In this document: in pieces, positions 1 to 7,478 of the stretch
Layout: each line of letters begins with the position of its first letter
Position numbering within the stretch: the first letter of the stretch is position 1
Origin: Acidobacteriota bacterium
GTDB taxonomy: Bacteria; Acidobacteriota; Terriglobia; Terriglobales; Acidobacteriaceae
Reading direction: 5' to 3'
Length of the DNA: 35,768 bases
Assembly: GCA_021813745.1 (NCBI GenBank)
Contig: JAKAJO010000069.1
Location: 78,361-114,128, forward strand
Translations under genes and position numbers: made by a program
The notes under the pieces: generated by a model
What the model saw: the letters and a program-made list of their open reading frames with translations, nothing else
What the model was told of the DNA's origin: nothing
The model's database searches: none

Positions 1-1140
1 AGCTTTTGGCTGGCCATTTCCCTGTTACAGTTCTCGGTCTCCATTTTTTCGGCCCCTGCCCAGAGTGCCAAGCCTGTGGTTACGGGCTATGTCTTTGCAG
101 CAGGCCAGTTGCTGCAGCCGGGGCAGATTCAGGTGCAGGGAATCTCGCGGTTCAACTACGCGTTTGCCAAGATTCGTGATGGGCGTATGGTCGAGGGATC
201 TCCCAACGACGCCGCCAATCTGGCCCAGCTTGACGCCTTGCGAGGAGAGCATTCTGGTGTGGCCGTCCTTGTTTCAGTCGGTGGGTGGGCGTGGTCAGAT
301 GGTTTCTCTGACGCTGCCCTCACCAGGCAAAGTCGGGCGGTTTTCATCGACAGCGTAATTGCATTTCTTCATCGCTACGATCTTGATGGAGTTGATGTCG
401 ATTGGGAGTATCCAGGTCAGCCCGGCGCGGGACACACGTTTCGTCCCGAGGACAAGCATAACTTTACGCTTCTGCTAAAGGAATTGCGGGAGAGGCTCGA
501 TGAGGAGTCGAAGCAAAGCCACCGGCGCCTGTTTCTTACGATTGCGGCAGGGGCCACTGCGGAATATCTGGAGCATACAGAGATGGGACAGGTCCAAAAG
601 TGGGTCGATGCCGTGAACTTGATGACGTATGACTACTACAGTCCTGAGTCGGATGCCGTCACCGGAAATCATGCGCCACTTCTGGAGGATCCCATCGATC
701 CCAAACACGTTTCCGCAGATGCCAGCGTGCGGGCGTTTGAGAACGCGGGCGTTCCCGCCAATAAGATCCTATTAGGAATCCCGTTTTATGGACATCTGTG
801 GGAGGATGTGACGGATCGTGGGCATGGACTCTTTCAGCCTGCCAGACCCGCTGCGACTCGCGATATTCCATACAGCGCTATCCCATCCTGGCAAGAACAG
901 GGTTTCGCCCGCTACTGGGATTCAGATTCACAGGTGCCGTATCTTTATAACGCTTCAGAGCGACAGTTCCTCAGCTACGAAGACTCCGAGTCAGTAGCCG
1001 CCAAAGCACGTTATGCAAGGGCCAAGGGACTTCAGGGCGTGATGTTTTGGAACGAGCTGAATGATCCATCCGGCGAACTCCTGCGATGCATCGATCAGGC
1101 CCTCCACAACGACACAACACGTTCCACACCAGCCGAATAG
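1..1140 (+). CDS. Secreted GH18 chitinase-like glycoside hydrolase, 5' end cut by window
   Basis: The reading frame is open from base 1, so the true start lies outside the window. The first visible residues (FWLAISLLQFSVSIFSAPAQS) are a signal-peptide core with a likely cleavage after the AQS/AQSA region, so the enzyme is exported. The SVGGW motif and the GH18 signature LDGVDVDWE are present; the catalytic acid Glu is encoded at 406-408. An MTYDYY segment and a C-terminal GVMFWNELND strand complete the usual TIM barrel. The family hydrolyses beta-1,4-GlcNAc polymers such as chitin by substrate-assisted catalysis. The visible part is 379 residues, a full catalytic domain with no obvious binding module. 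It converges on the oxidoreductase gene with a gap of only 15 bases. The substrate could also be peptidoglycan-like or another GlcNAc glycan. Confidence 0.9.
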   Translation, partial: SFWLAISLLQFSVSIFSAPAQSAKPVVTGYVFAAGQLLQPGQIQVQGISRFNYAFAKIRDGRMVEGSPNDAANLAQLDALRGEHSGVAVLVSVGGWAWSDGFSDAALTRQSRAVFIDSVIAFLHRYDLDGVDVDWEYPGQPGAGHTFRPEDKHNFTLLLKELRERLDEESKQSHRRLFLTIAAGATAEYLEHTEMGQVQKWVDAVNLMTYDYYSPESDAVTGNHAPLLEDPIDPKHVSADASVRAFENAGVPANKILLGIPFYGHLWEDVTDRGHGLFQPARPAATRDIPYSAIPSWQEQGFARYWDSDSQVPYLYNASERQFLSYEDSESVAAKARYARAKGLQGVMFWNELNDPSGELLRCIDQALHNDTTRSTPAE

Positions 1141-1155
1141 GATTGCGGCGCATGC

Positions 1156-2148
1156 CTAGTCATCTGGAAAGATGACTCCCAGCGCCTTGCGCGTACCCTC
1201 CAGCAGGCGGGCCATCCCCAGCGATAATTCATGCGTGATTTCCGGGCTTTCCAGTTTTCCCTCGCGGATCAGTTTGCAGAAGTGCTCTGTCTCGTAGTTG
1301 AACCCCCCGGATGTAAACGGCTCATGGAGTTCGACGGTGCGTCCATCCAGGTGATGGATCGTGGCGCGGGCTGGATTCCACCAGTTGGCGTGGAGAATGA
1401 CATACCCGTGCGATGCTGAGAGCATTGCATCGCCTCGGCTCAAGAGATCAAGCCCCGTATGTAACTGAGCCATGCCCCTTTCATGTTCCGTCTGAAAAAT
1501 GGCAAATGAGTCGACACCCGTTTTGCTGAGGCGTCCCATTGCTTGCACGCGTTTGAGCGGGCCCAGCCAGTCGAGCGCCAGAAAGGCCTCATAAGGACCA
1601 ATGCCCATGATGCCTCCGCCCGCGAGTTCCAGGAAATGCAGCGGATAATCCGGACCCAGTGACGCATCGCAATGTCCGGCCCGCACGTAGCCGACGGCTC
1701 CGATTGGATCTTGCTGCAGGCAGGCGCGGAGCTTGCGGTAGAGCGGAAAGAAAGGTGGCTTCATCGCCTCCATGAAGAGGCGTCTATGCCATGCTGCCGT
1801 TTCGAGAACCTCCGTAAGCTGACGTTCGTTGATCGTCGCCGGCTTTTCGCAGAGTACGTGCTTGCCATGTGCAAGCGCCAACTTGCAGAAGGCGGCGTGT
1901 GTGTCAGGGTGCGTTGCAATGTAAACGGCGTCAATGTCGGCAGTCAGGAGGGAATCGAGAGAAGAAGCAGATTGCGGAAGATGAAAACGCTCCGCGTAGG
2001 CCGCGGCCTTTCGCGCATCCCTTCCCCAGACCGTCATCAATGCTGCGTCATCGACTGCAAAGAGGCCTTGCGCAAAGCGTGCCGCTGCGCGGCCGGGGCC
2101 GATAACTCCCCATCGAATCTGTCCTGATGGCTGACTGGAAGATGCCAT
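1156..2148 (-). CDS. Gfo/Idh/MocA-family NAD(P)-dependent oxidoreductase
   Basis: The 330-residue protein begins with a Rossmann fold (RWGVIGPGRAAARFAQGL), followed by the family motif CEKPATIN, whose Lys is usually catalytic. The C-terminal alpha/beta domain contains the GGGIMGIGPYEAFLALDWLG segment typical of the dihydrodiol or trans-dihydrobenzene dehydrogenase-like branch. Members oxidise or reduce sugars, inositols or related cyclic alcohols in the cytosol; the substrate cannot be read from sequence. The ATG start at 2148 gives the normal family length. It lies 77 bases downstream of dapD on the same strand and may be co-transcribed with it, though no metabolic link to lysine synthesis is evident. 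Confidence 0.88.
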   Translation of the reverse strand: MASSSQPSGQIRWGVIGPGRAAARFAQGLFAVDDAALMTVWGRDARKAAAYAERFHLPQSASSLDSLLTADIDAVYIATHPDTHAAFCKLALAHGKHVLCEKPATINERQLTEVLETAAWHRRLFMEAMKPPFFPLYRKLRACLQQDPIGAVGYVRAGHCDASLGPDYPLHFLELAGGGIMGIGPYEAFLALDWLGPLKRVQAMGRLSKTGVDSFAIFQTEHERGMAQLHTGLDLLSRGDAMLSASHGYVILHANWWNPARATIHHLDGRTVELHEPFTSGGFNYETEHFCKLIREGKLESPEITHELSLGMARLLEGTRKALGVIFPDD

Positions 2149-2225
2149 ATTGAAATGCTCATTTCTCGACGCCGCAAGGTGTTGTGTCTCTTTGTAGCGA
2201 AGTCGATCGATGTGTTCAGGCCATC

Positions 2226-3086
2226 CTAGCGAAGCAAATCTTCGAGCGTGGCGCTCAGGTCGGTCTTCTCATCGCGATACTTGACGATAACTGGCGCGTA
2301 GAGCGCAATGCCCCAGTCCGCGATGTTTGGATGGCCTTTCCCTTTGGAAACGGTGCGCGAGCCGGGGACCACTACTGCACCCTGCGGTATGATCAGCGGC
2401 TCAGTGGCAGTGGCCCGATACACTTCGCCTTTCACAAGATCGAAGACCGGCGTGCCCCGCGTCAGGATCGTCCCCGCCGCAAGGACGGCGCCCTGCCGTA
2501 CGATTGTGCCTTCGTAGACACCCGTGTTGCCCCCGACGAGTACGTCGTCTTCCACAATCACCGGGTTGGCATTCACTGGCTCCAGTACGCCGCCAATCTG
2601 CGACGCAGCACTCAGATGAACGCGCTTGCCCACCTGCGCGCAGGAGCCGACAAGCGCATGAGAGTCCACCATTGTGCCTTCATCGACCCATGCCCCTGTA
2701 TTGATGTACATGGGTGGCATGCACACCACACCACGCGCAAGATAGGCTCCCGCGCGTACAGACGACCCTCCTGGTACAACACGGATGCCATTTGAAGCGG
2801 TGAATTGTCGTGCCGGATAAGTGTGCTTGTCCACAAAGGAGAGGGTTCCGGATGCCGATTCAGCCAGAGCGCCGAGCCGGAAGCCCAATAGGATTCCCCG
2901 CTTGACCCATGCATTCACTCGCCATCCCGTGGGTTCCTCGGAAGAAGGCTCAGCCGCCCGTACCGTTCCGGCCTCCAGCGCATCGCGCAGCACCAGGAAG
3001 GCGTCCATGGCAGAGGCGCTCTCAGCGGCTGCGGGACCGGCAGCGAAAGCCTGCTCAACCGCAAGCTTAAGTTCGTTAAGATTCAT
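2226..3086 (-). CDS. dapD: 2,3,4,5-tetrahydropyridine-2,6-dicarboxylate N-succinyltransferase
   Basis: DapD transfers succinyl from succinyl-CoA to tetrahydrodipicolinate in the succinylase branch of the lysine and meso-diaminopimelate pathway, in the cytosol. The 286-residue protein (E. coli DapD is about 274) has an N-terminal helical domain and then a left-handed beta-helix. Diagnostic segments are RVVPGGSSVRAGAYLARG, MPPMYINTGAWVDEGTMVDS, ALVGSCAQVGKRVHLS and IVEDDVLVGGNTGVYEG. The ATG at 3086 fits the family N-terminus, although no strong Shine-Dalgarno precedes it. No other dap gene is in the window. The Gfo/Idh/MocA gene follows on the same strand. Confidence 0.96.
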   Translation of the reverse strand: MNLNELKLAVEQAFAAGPAAAESASAMDAFLVLRDALEAGTVRAAEPSSEEPTGWRVNAWVKRGILLGFRLGALAESASGTLSFVDKHTYPARQFTASNGIRVVPGGSSVRAGAYLARGVVCMPPMYINTGAWVDEGTMVDSHALVGSCAQVGKRVHLSAASQIGGVLEPVNANPVIVEDDVLVGGNTGVYEGTIVRQGAVLAAGTILTRGTPVFDLVKGEVYRATATEPLIIPQGAVVVPGSRTVSKGKGHPNIADWGIALYAPVIVKYRDEKTDLSATLEDLLR

Positions 3087-3230
3087 GATTCTTTGAGTTT
3101 ACCAAGCGCAGGGACGGACGGGAGTTCAGTGGCCATTACGCCGAGTAAAGGTCACGATTCTGGACACGAACACTCCCAGCATCCATCACGAGCGCTTTCG
3201 GACTGCACCGGTTCCGTACGGTTTGCCGCT

Positions 3231-3578
3231 TCAGGCTGCATGGCCTTGCACAGCTTCAATCCTGTTTTGGCGATGAATCCGACGCTCCACGGGTTGGAGT
3301 TTAAATGCGTTTTGTCCGGACGGAATCATTGCCAGAGGCACGGGGGAACGCGTACATCTGCCATGCATGTGACGCGCTTCGAGCCATGCACACAGTCGTG
3401 GATCGAAGATGTCCGGTTCTCCATTCCAGAACTCCGGACGCAAACCGCACTGAATCTGCAAATGATCCAACTGCAGCTCGATGACGGATATATCTTTCGG
3501 AAAATAGCGGCGCACATTGTTGACACCTACGTGCAAACCTGTGATGCCGCGACCTTTACATTGCGTTCGAACCACCAT
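3231..3578 (-). CDS. Small hypothetical protein, 115 aa
   Basis: This frame looks coding in an otherwise empty 810-base gap between dapD and the aminotransferase. Starting at the ATG at 3578 the product is basic and soluble, with no signal peptide or membrane segment. It has well-mixed composition, including [47 protein letters not shown] and [17 protein letters not shown], the last resembling a folded strand-turn-strand segment. The frame stays open upstream to an ATG at 3662, but the extra 28 residues are low-complexity and less protein-like. I have an impression, not verified, of similar small proteins in other acidobacteria. Function is unknown. The overlapping plus-strand frame at 3093-3629 looks less protein-like and was not called. 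Confidence 0.5.
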   Translation of the reverse strand: MVVRTQCKGRGITGLHVGVNNVRRYFPKDISVIELQLDHLQIQCGLRPEFWNGEPDIFDPRLCAWLEARHMHGRCTRSPVPLAMIPSGQNAFKLQPVERRIHRQNRIEAVQGHAA

Positions 3579-3896
3579 AGCGTACCTGCTTCTCAATGTG
3601 GATTCAGTGAGCTCAGTAAGCTTGGTTAGGGGAGGCCGATGTGGACGCCACGTCCGCTGCATCCACTGGAACGCGAATCTAGTGCGATACTGCGCCGCCT
3701 TCTAAACCGTGTCAAGAGTCATCTGATCGAACTGTGGTTGAAGTTGTTGGAGCATACACGTTCGATACTCTTTGCGGTCATGCCTTCTTCTTCGACTATC
3801 AGGCGTACATCCATATAGATGCACAAAAAGGCACTTTGGTGAGCAGCCCTATCCTCAGGTGGGCAGGAAGATCCTCAAGATCCTTCCAGTTTCATG
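3579..3896. other. Intergenic stretch without a recognisable gene
   Basis: No convincing frame was found on either strand. It contains the hairpin described at 3866-3887 and otherwise no promoter or repeat that I could recognise. On the minus strand it is the 3' flank of the three-gene sugar-nucleotide operon and the 5' flank of the small hypothetical gene at 3231-3578. Confidence 0.4.
3866..3887 (-). terminator. Hairpin after aminotransferase stop, possible terminator
   Basis: On the minus strand, ten bases past the aminotransferase stop, the arms GGAAGGATC and GATCTTCC pair with a single bulged base around a 5-base loop. No U-tract follows, so this may be only an mRNA 3'-end structure and not an intrinsic terminator. 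Confidence 0.3.
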
Positions 3897-5045
3897 TCAT
3901 GCAATCGGTGCGGAGCCGGCTGATAAGAGCACTTCTTGCAGGGCGTCGGCAACGACCTTTTGCTGCCCTGGCTGCAGGTGGTTGAAAAAGGGCAACGCGA
4001 GCGAGCGCCTGGCAATCGACTCTGTCACCGGTAAGGGCCTGTCGGCCCCCTGCTGCCTTGATTTCCAGGACGGCTGCAGATGGACCGGCGCAAAGTAGCG
4101 GCCAGTTGCGATGCCGCGCGCTGCAAGTGCATCCTGGACACGCTCCCGGTTGGCACACTGCGGAAGGCGTACCACGAAAACGAACCAGCTGATTGTACGC
4201 TGGGGTAGCTTCAGAGCGGGTAACTCCAGTCCTTCAATCTTCCCGAGCAAGTCGTGGTACCGCTTCGCCACACTCTGCCGGCATGCAAGGATCCCCTCGA
4301 TTCGGCTCAACTGAACTCTTCCTAGCGCACAAGCCATCTCCGGTAGACGGTAATTGAAACCGGTTTCAGCGTGGTCCAGCCAACCTGCGTCGGGTCGCCG
4401 TCCCTGGTTACGCAGGGATTGAAGGCGCAGTGCGTGGGCGGGGTCGTGCGCCAAGACGGCACCGCCTTCCCCTGTCGTGATCTGTTTGTTGGGATAGAAC
4501 CCAAAGACAGCCAGATCGCCGAAACGGCCCACTCGCTTCGTCGCCGTGCCGCTCCCGTATGTCGCTCCCAGTGCCTCGCATGCGTCTTCAATCATCAACA
4601 GATTGTGTCGCCGGGCGATCAACGTCAGGTCATCCATTTCGGCTGGAACTCCGAACGTGTGCACCACGATCATGGCGCGGGTGCGCGGAGTGATGGCATC
4701 CTCCACTGCGGCAGGATGCATATTCATCGTCACCGGATCGATGTCCACCAGCACGGGGGTGGCGCCCACCTGCAGCACCGCGTTGGCCACGGCAATGAAG
4801 GTGAACGAAGGCACGATGACCTCATCGCCGGAGCCGATCTTCAGGGTCAGGAGAGCGAGGTGTAGTCCGGCGGTTCCAGAGCTCACAGCCACAGCATGAG
4901 GCACTTGGTGGTACGCAGCCAGTGCCTCTTCAAAAAGCTGCAATTCCGGCCCCAGGCTCAGGAATGGAGTCTCAAGTACCCGAGTCACAGCGTCGACTTC
5001 AGCCTGGGTGATATCGGGCGCGGAGAGAGGAATACGCGGTGTCAT
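3897..5045 (-). CDS. DegT/DnrJ/EryC1/StrS-family PLP sugar aminotransferase
   Basis: The 382-residue protein has the fold-type I aminotransferase pattern: SSGTAGLHLAL (residues 55-65), the cofactor Asp in MIEDACEALGA (Asp154), and the Schiff-base Lys in FYPNKQITTGEGG (Lys187). This family transfers an amino group from glutamate to a 4-keto-sugar nucleotide. Its ATG overlaps the stop of the NeuC-type epimerase by 4 bases, so the two are translationally coupled. With the upstream dehydratase it could make a UDP-4-amino-4,6-dideoxy sugar, as LegC does in legionaminic acid synthesis. A perosamine or bacillosamine-type product is equally compatible with the sequence alone. It is the last gene of the operon. 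Confidence 0.9.
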   Translation of the reverse strand: MTPRIPLSAPDITQAEVDAVTRVLETPFLSLGPELQLFEEALAAYHQVPHAVAVSSGTAGLHLALLTLKIGSGDEVIVPSFTFIAVANAVLQVGATPVLVDIDPVTMNMHPAAVEDAITPRTRAMIVVHTFGVPAEMDDLTLIARRHNLLMIEDACEALGATYGSGTATKRVGRFGDLAVFGFYPNKQITTGEGGAVLAHDPAHALRLQSLRNQGRRPDAGWLDHAETGFNYRLPEMACALGRVQLSRIEGILACRQSVAKRYHDLLGKIEGLELPALKLPQRTISWFVFVVRLPQCANRERVQDALAARGIATGRYFAPVHLQPSWKSRQQGADRPLPVTESIARRSLALPFFNHLQPGQQKVVADALQEVLLSAGSAPIA

Positions 5046-6229
5046 TCGATTCCCTGGATCTCGCCAACCGGCGTCGGCTGCTTGATCAGGATGTCATCCA
5101 GCGCCACAGTGGCCAGGACGCGCGCGATGGTTTCGGCTGCTGTGCCATTGCCATAAGGATTCTCCATCCCTGCAAGCGAAGCGCTCCAATCGGGATTGAG
5201 CGCCTGCCGGATTCCCTCGAGGATCACTTCCCGGTCGGCGGCGACGTCAATCACGTTGCGTGCGCGCTCGCGTCCCTGCTGGCGCATGCCCACGTTGACC
5301 ACCGGCAAACCAAAGGAAGCAGCTTCCATGATGCCGCTCGATGAATTGCCCACCATGGCATTGACGTGTCCCAGAAGGCTCCAGTAGGTCACGGCATCCA
5401 GGCTGACAAAGACATGCGTTTCCGGGCGAGCGGATGCCAGGGCACGGGTCCGCTCAATCAGCGCAATGCTCCCGGCGTCCGTGTTGGGATACACAAAAAT
5501 CAACTGCGCTGTGGTTGCCGCCAATGCATCAAAAATCGCGTCCGCTTCCTTATTGGTATCGCGAAGGATCGTGACAGGGTGCCAGGCCACAAGCAGCGAG
5601 GGCGAGGTGATTCGCAAGCCGAGCCGCGCCTCCAGTTCATGGCGCTTCAGCAGTTGAGAGCGGCGCAGGTGGTCCAGTGAGGGTGCTCCCGCGCGATGAA
5701 CCCGCCAGGGCTCTTCTCCCATCGCAATGACCCGATGCCGCGCCGTTTCGGTGGATGTGAAGTGAAGATGCGCCAATTTCGTAAGGGCGTTTCGCACCTG
5801 GTCGTCAATGGCGCCCTGTGAGACTTCGCCACCTTCGATGTGCGCGATCGGAATGCGCAAGGCCAGCGCCACACAGGCGGGAGCGAGCATCTCGTAACGG
5901 TCCGCAATCAGCAGCAACAAATCAGGACGCCACGCCGTGAGTGCGTCGGCGAGGCCGAGAATGGCAACGCCGATGGTCTTGGCCATGCCGGTGTCGGTGT
6001 CGGAGTGAAGCAGGCATTCAACCCGCGCCTGAATCGGAAATCCGTCTTGCTCAATTTGACGGACGGTCTCGCCAAATGCGGGCGCCAGGTGCGGACCCAC
6101 AACAAAGACTCCCAGGTCTACGTCGGGGTGTGCGGCGAGTTCGCGCAATGGCCAGTAAAGATGGCTGTAATCCGCCCGCGAGGTGGTGACCACGCCGATC
6201 CTGCGCTTTGCCTGCATCGCGTCCTTCAT
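5042..6229 (-). CDS. NeuC/LegG-type hydrolysing UDP-GlcNAc 2-epimerase
   Basis: The 395-residue protein opens with the hallmark RIGVVTTSRADYSHLYWPL and continues with HIEGGEVSQGAIDDQVRNALTKLAHLHF and a late VGNSSSGIMEAASFGLPVVNVG nucleotide-binding loop. These define the GT-B-fold UDP-N-acetylglucosamine 2-epimerase family of the hydrolysing type. That type releases free ManNAc, or 2,4-diacetamido-2,4,6-trideoxymannose in LegG, together with UDP. It is the middle gene of a three-gene operon, overlapping both neighbours by 4 bases. Its position between a 4,6-dehydratase and a 4-aminotransferase favours the LegG-like role over plain sialic acid synthesis. This role is inferred from context; substrate choice cannot be read from the motifs. 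Confidence 0.9.
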   Translation of the reverse strand: MKDAMQAKRRIGVVTTSRADYSHLYWPLRELAAHPDVDLGVFVVGPHLAPAFGETVRQIEQDGFPIQARVECLLHSDTDTGMAKTIGVAILGLADALTAWRPDLLLLIADRYEMLAPACVALALRIPIAHIEGGEVSQGAIDDQVRNALTKLAHLHFTSTETARHRVIAMGEEPWRVHRAGAPSLDHLRRSQLLKRHELEARLGLRITSPSLLVAWHPVTILRDTNKEADAIFDALAATTAQLIFVYPNTDAGSIALIERTRALASARPETHVFVSLDAVTYWSLLGHVNAMVGNSSSGIMEAASFGLPVVNVGMRQQGRERARNVIDVAADREVILEGIRQALNPDWSASLAGMENPYGNGTAAETIARVLATVALDDILIKQPTPVGEIQGIE

Positions 6230-7332
6230 CGTGAATTTTGAATCCTGCGCTCTCGCGCCATCGCCTCGACGCGCTGACTCGGCGTGTATTCGGGTACCAG
6301 GGCCATCAGCCCTGCAATTGCCTCAAAAACGTCGCGATTCTCCACCGCGCTGCGGAGCGACGTCAGCACCTTGTGCAGAAGGATTGGACTGGCTTGTCGG
6401 GTTGTAATGCGAAGAAGGCCCGGTCTGCTCGACGACTCCGCGGTCTCATTGGAGGCCCAAAAGCTTTCCGCCTCTTTATCACCGGGCCGAAGTTGCGTGA
6501 ATTGCACGGGAATCTCTTGATTGGGAGCCAACTCTCTTGCCAGAAAGTCTGCAAGATCGACAATCAAATGGGGCGCATGCAAATCCGGTGAGAGTAGCGC
6601 TGGAGAGTCAAATTCGAGGGATGCTGCGAGCAGCAAATCAGCAGCTTCCTCGAGTGTAAGAAAATAGCGTCTCGCAGTCGGATCCGTTACGGTGATGCGT
6701 TGACCCATGCGAATCTGTTGCGCGAACACCTCGGCTACGCTGTCGCGCGATCCGAGGATATTGCCGAGGCGCAGCGCGACACCGTTGTGGCTCAAGGTGA
6801 TCTGTTCGGCAACTCGCTTGGTCGCGCCCATGATCGATACAGGGTCCACTGCCTTATCGGTTGAGAGCAGGACGATTCGAGAGCCGTTGGTTGCCGCATA
6901 CTGACTGAGAGTCTCGGTGCCGAGGGCGTTGTTGAAGATAGCTGCCAGCGGCTGGTCTTCCAGCAGAGGAACCTGTTTGAATGCCGCCGCATGCAGGATG
7001 AGGTCCGGTGCGTGAACAGAAAAAATCTCATCCAGCAGTGCGGCATCGCAGACGCTTCCGAGATAGAACGCAATCTCGGTGGGTCCGCATTCGGTACGGA
7101 TCAGCCGGTCGAGGGCAAAGAAGTGGCTCTCCGAAGCCTCAAGCAGGATGATGCGTGCGGGATGGAGCCGTGCCAGTCGAGAGGCGATGGCTGTGCCGAT
7201 GGAACCGCCGGCCCCGGTCAGCAGAATCGATCGACTGCGGAAAGCCGCGGCATCCACTTCCCTCAGAGGTTGCAGAGGAGGCCGGCACAAAAACCGTTGC
7301 CAATCGATCGCTTCGAGCGAGGGGTCCACCAC
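6226..7332 (-). CDS. Soluble CapD/FlaA1-type nucleotide-sugar 4,6-dehydratase
   Basis: The 368-residue SDR protein has the NAD-binding GAGGSIGTAIA (residues 40-50), the active-site STDKAVDP (Thr158, Asp159, Lys160) and SIMGATKR (Met168, Lys172). A Met replaces the usual SDR Tyr, as in the CapD/WbpM branch of UDP-GlcNAc 4,6-dehydratases. The membrane domain found in long CapD/WbpM proteins is absent; only about 30 residues precede the Rossmann fold. It likely converts UDP-GlcNAc to a 4-keto-6-deoxy sugar for the two downstream genes. Start: tandem GTG codons at 7332 and 7329, with a TATACT-like -10 hexamer only a few bases upstream (7341-7336), so the transcript may be nearly leaderless. The nine-gene plus-strand operon diverges from it. 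Confidence 0.87.
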   Translation of the reverse strand: MVDPSLEAIDWQRFLCRPPLQPLREVDAAAFRSRSILLTGAGGSIGTAIASRLARLHPARIILLEASESHFFALDRLIRTECGPTEIAFYLGSVCDAALLDEIFSVHAPDLILHAAAFKQVPLLEDQPLAAIFNNALGTETLSQYAATNGSRIVLLSTDKAVDPVSIMGATKRVAEQITLSHNGVALRLGNILGSRDSVAEVFAQQIRMGQRITVTDPTARRYFLTLEEAADLLLAASLEFDSPALLSPDLHAPHLIVDLADFLARELAPNQEIPVQFTQLRPGDKEAESFWASNETAESSSRPGLLRITTRQASPILLHKVLTSLRSAVENRDVFEAIAGLMALVPEYTPSQRVEAMARERRIQNSR

Positions 7333-7478
7333 AGAAGTATAAATTCCGGCGCAAGTTCGCTTTTGATGCCAGCAAAGGCTGCCCGGTGAGGGATGCGGGG
7401 GGAATGTCCGCTCGCATACACTTGCTAATTGAATGATTCTGCCTGCGCCAACGACCCTGCTGGGCGGAAGAAAGACTT

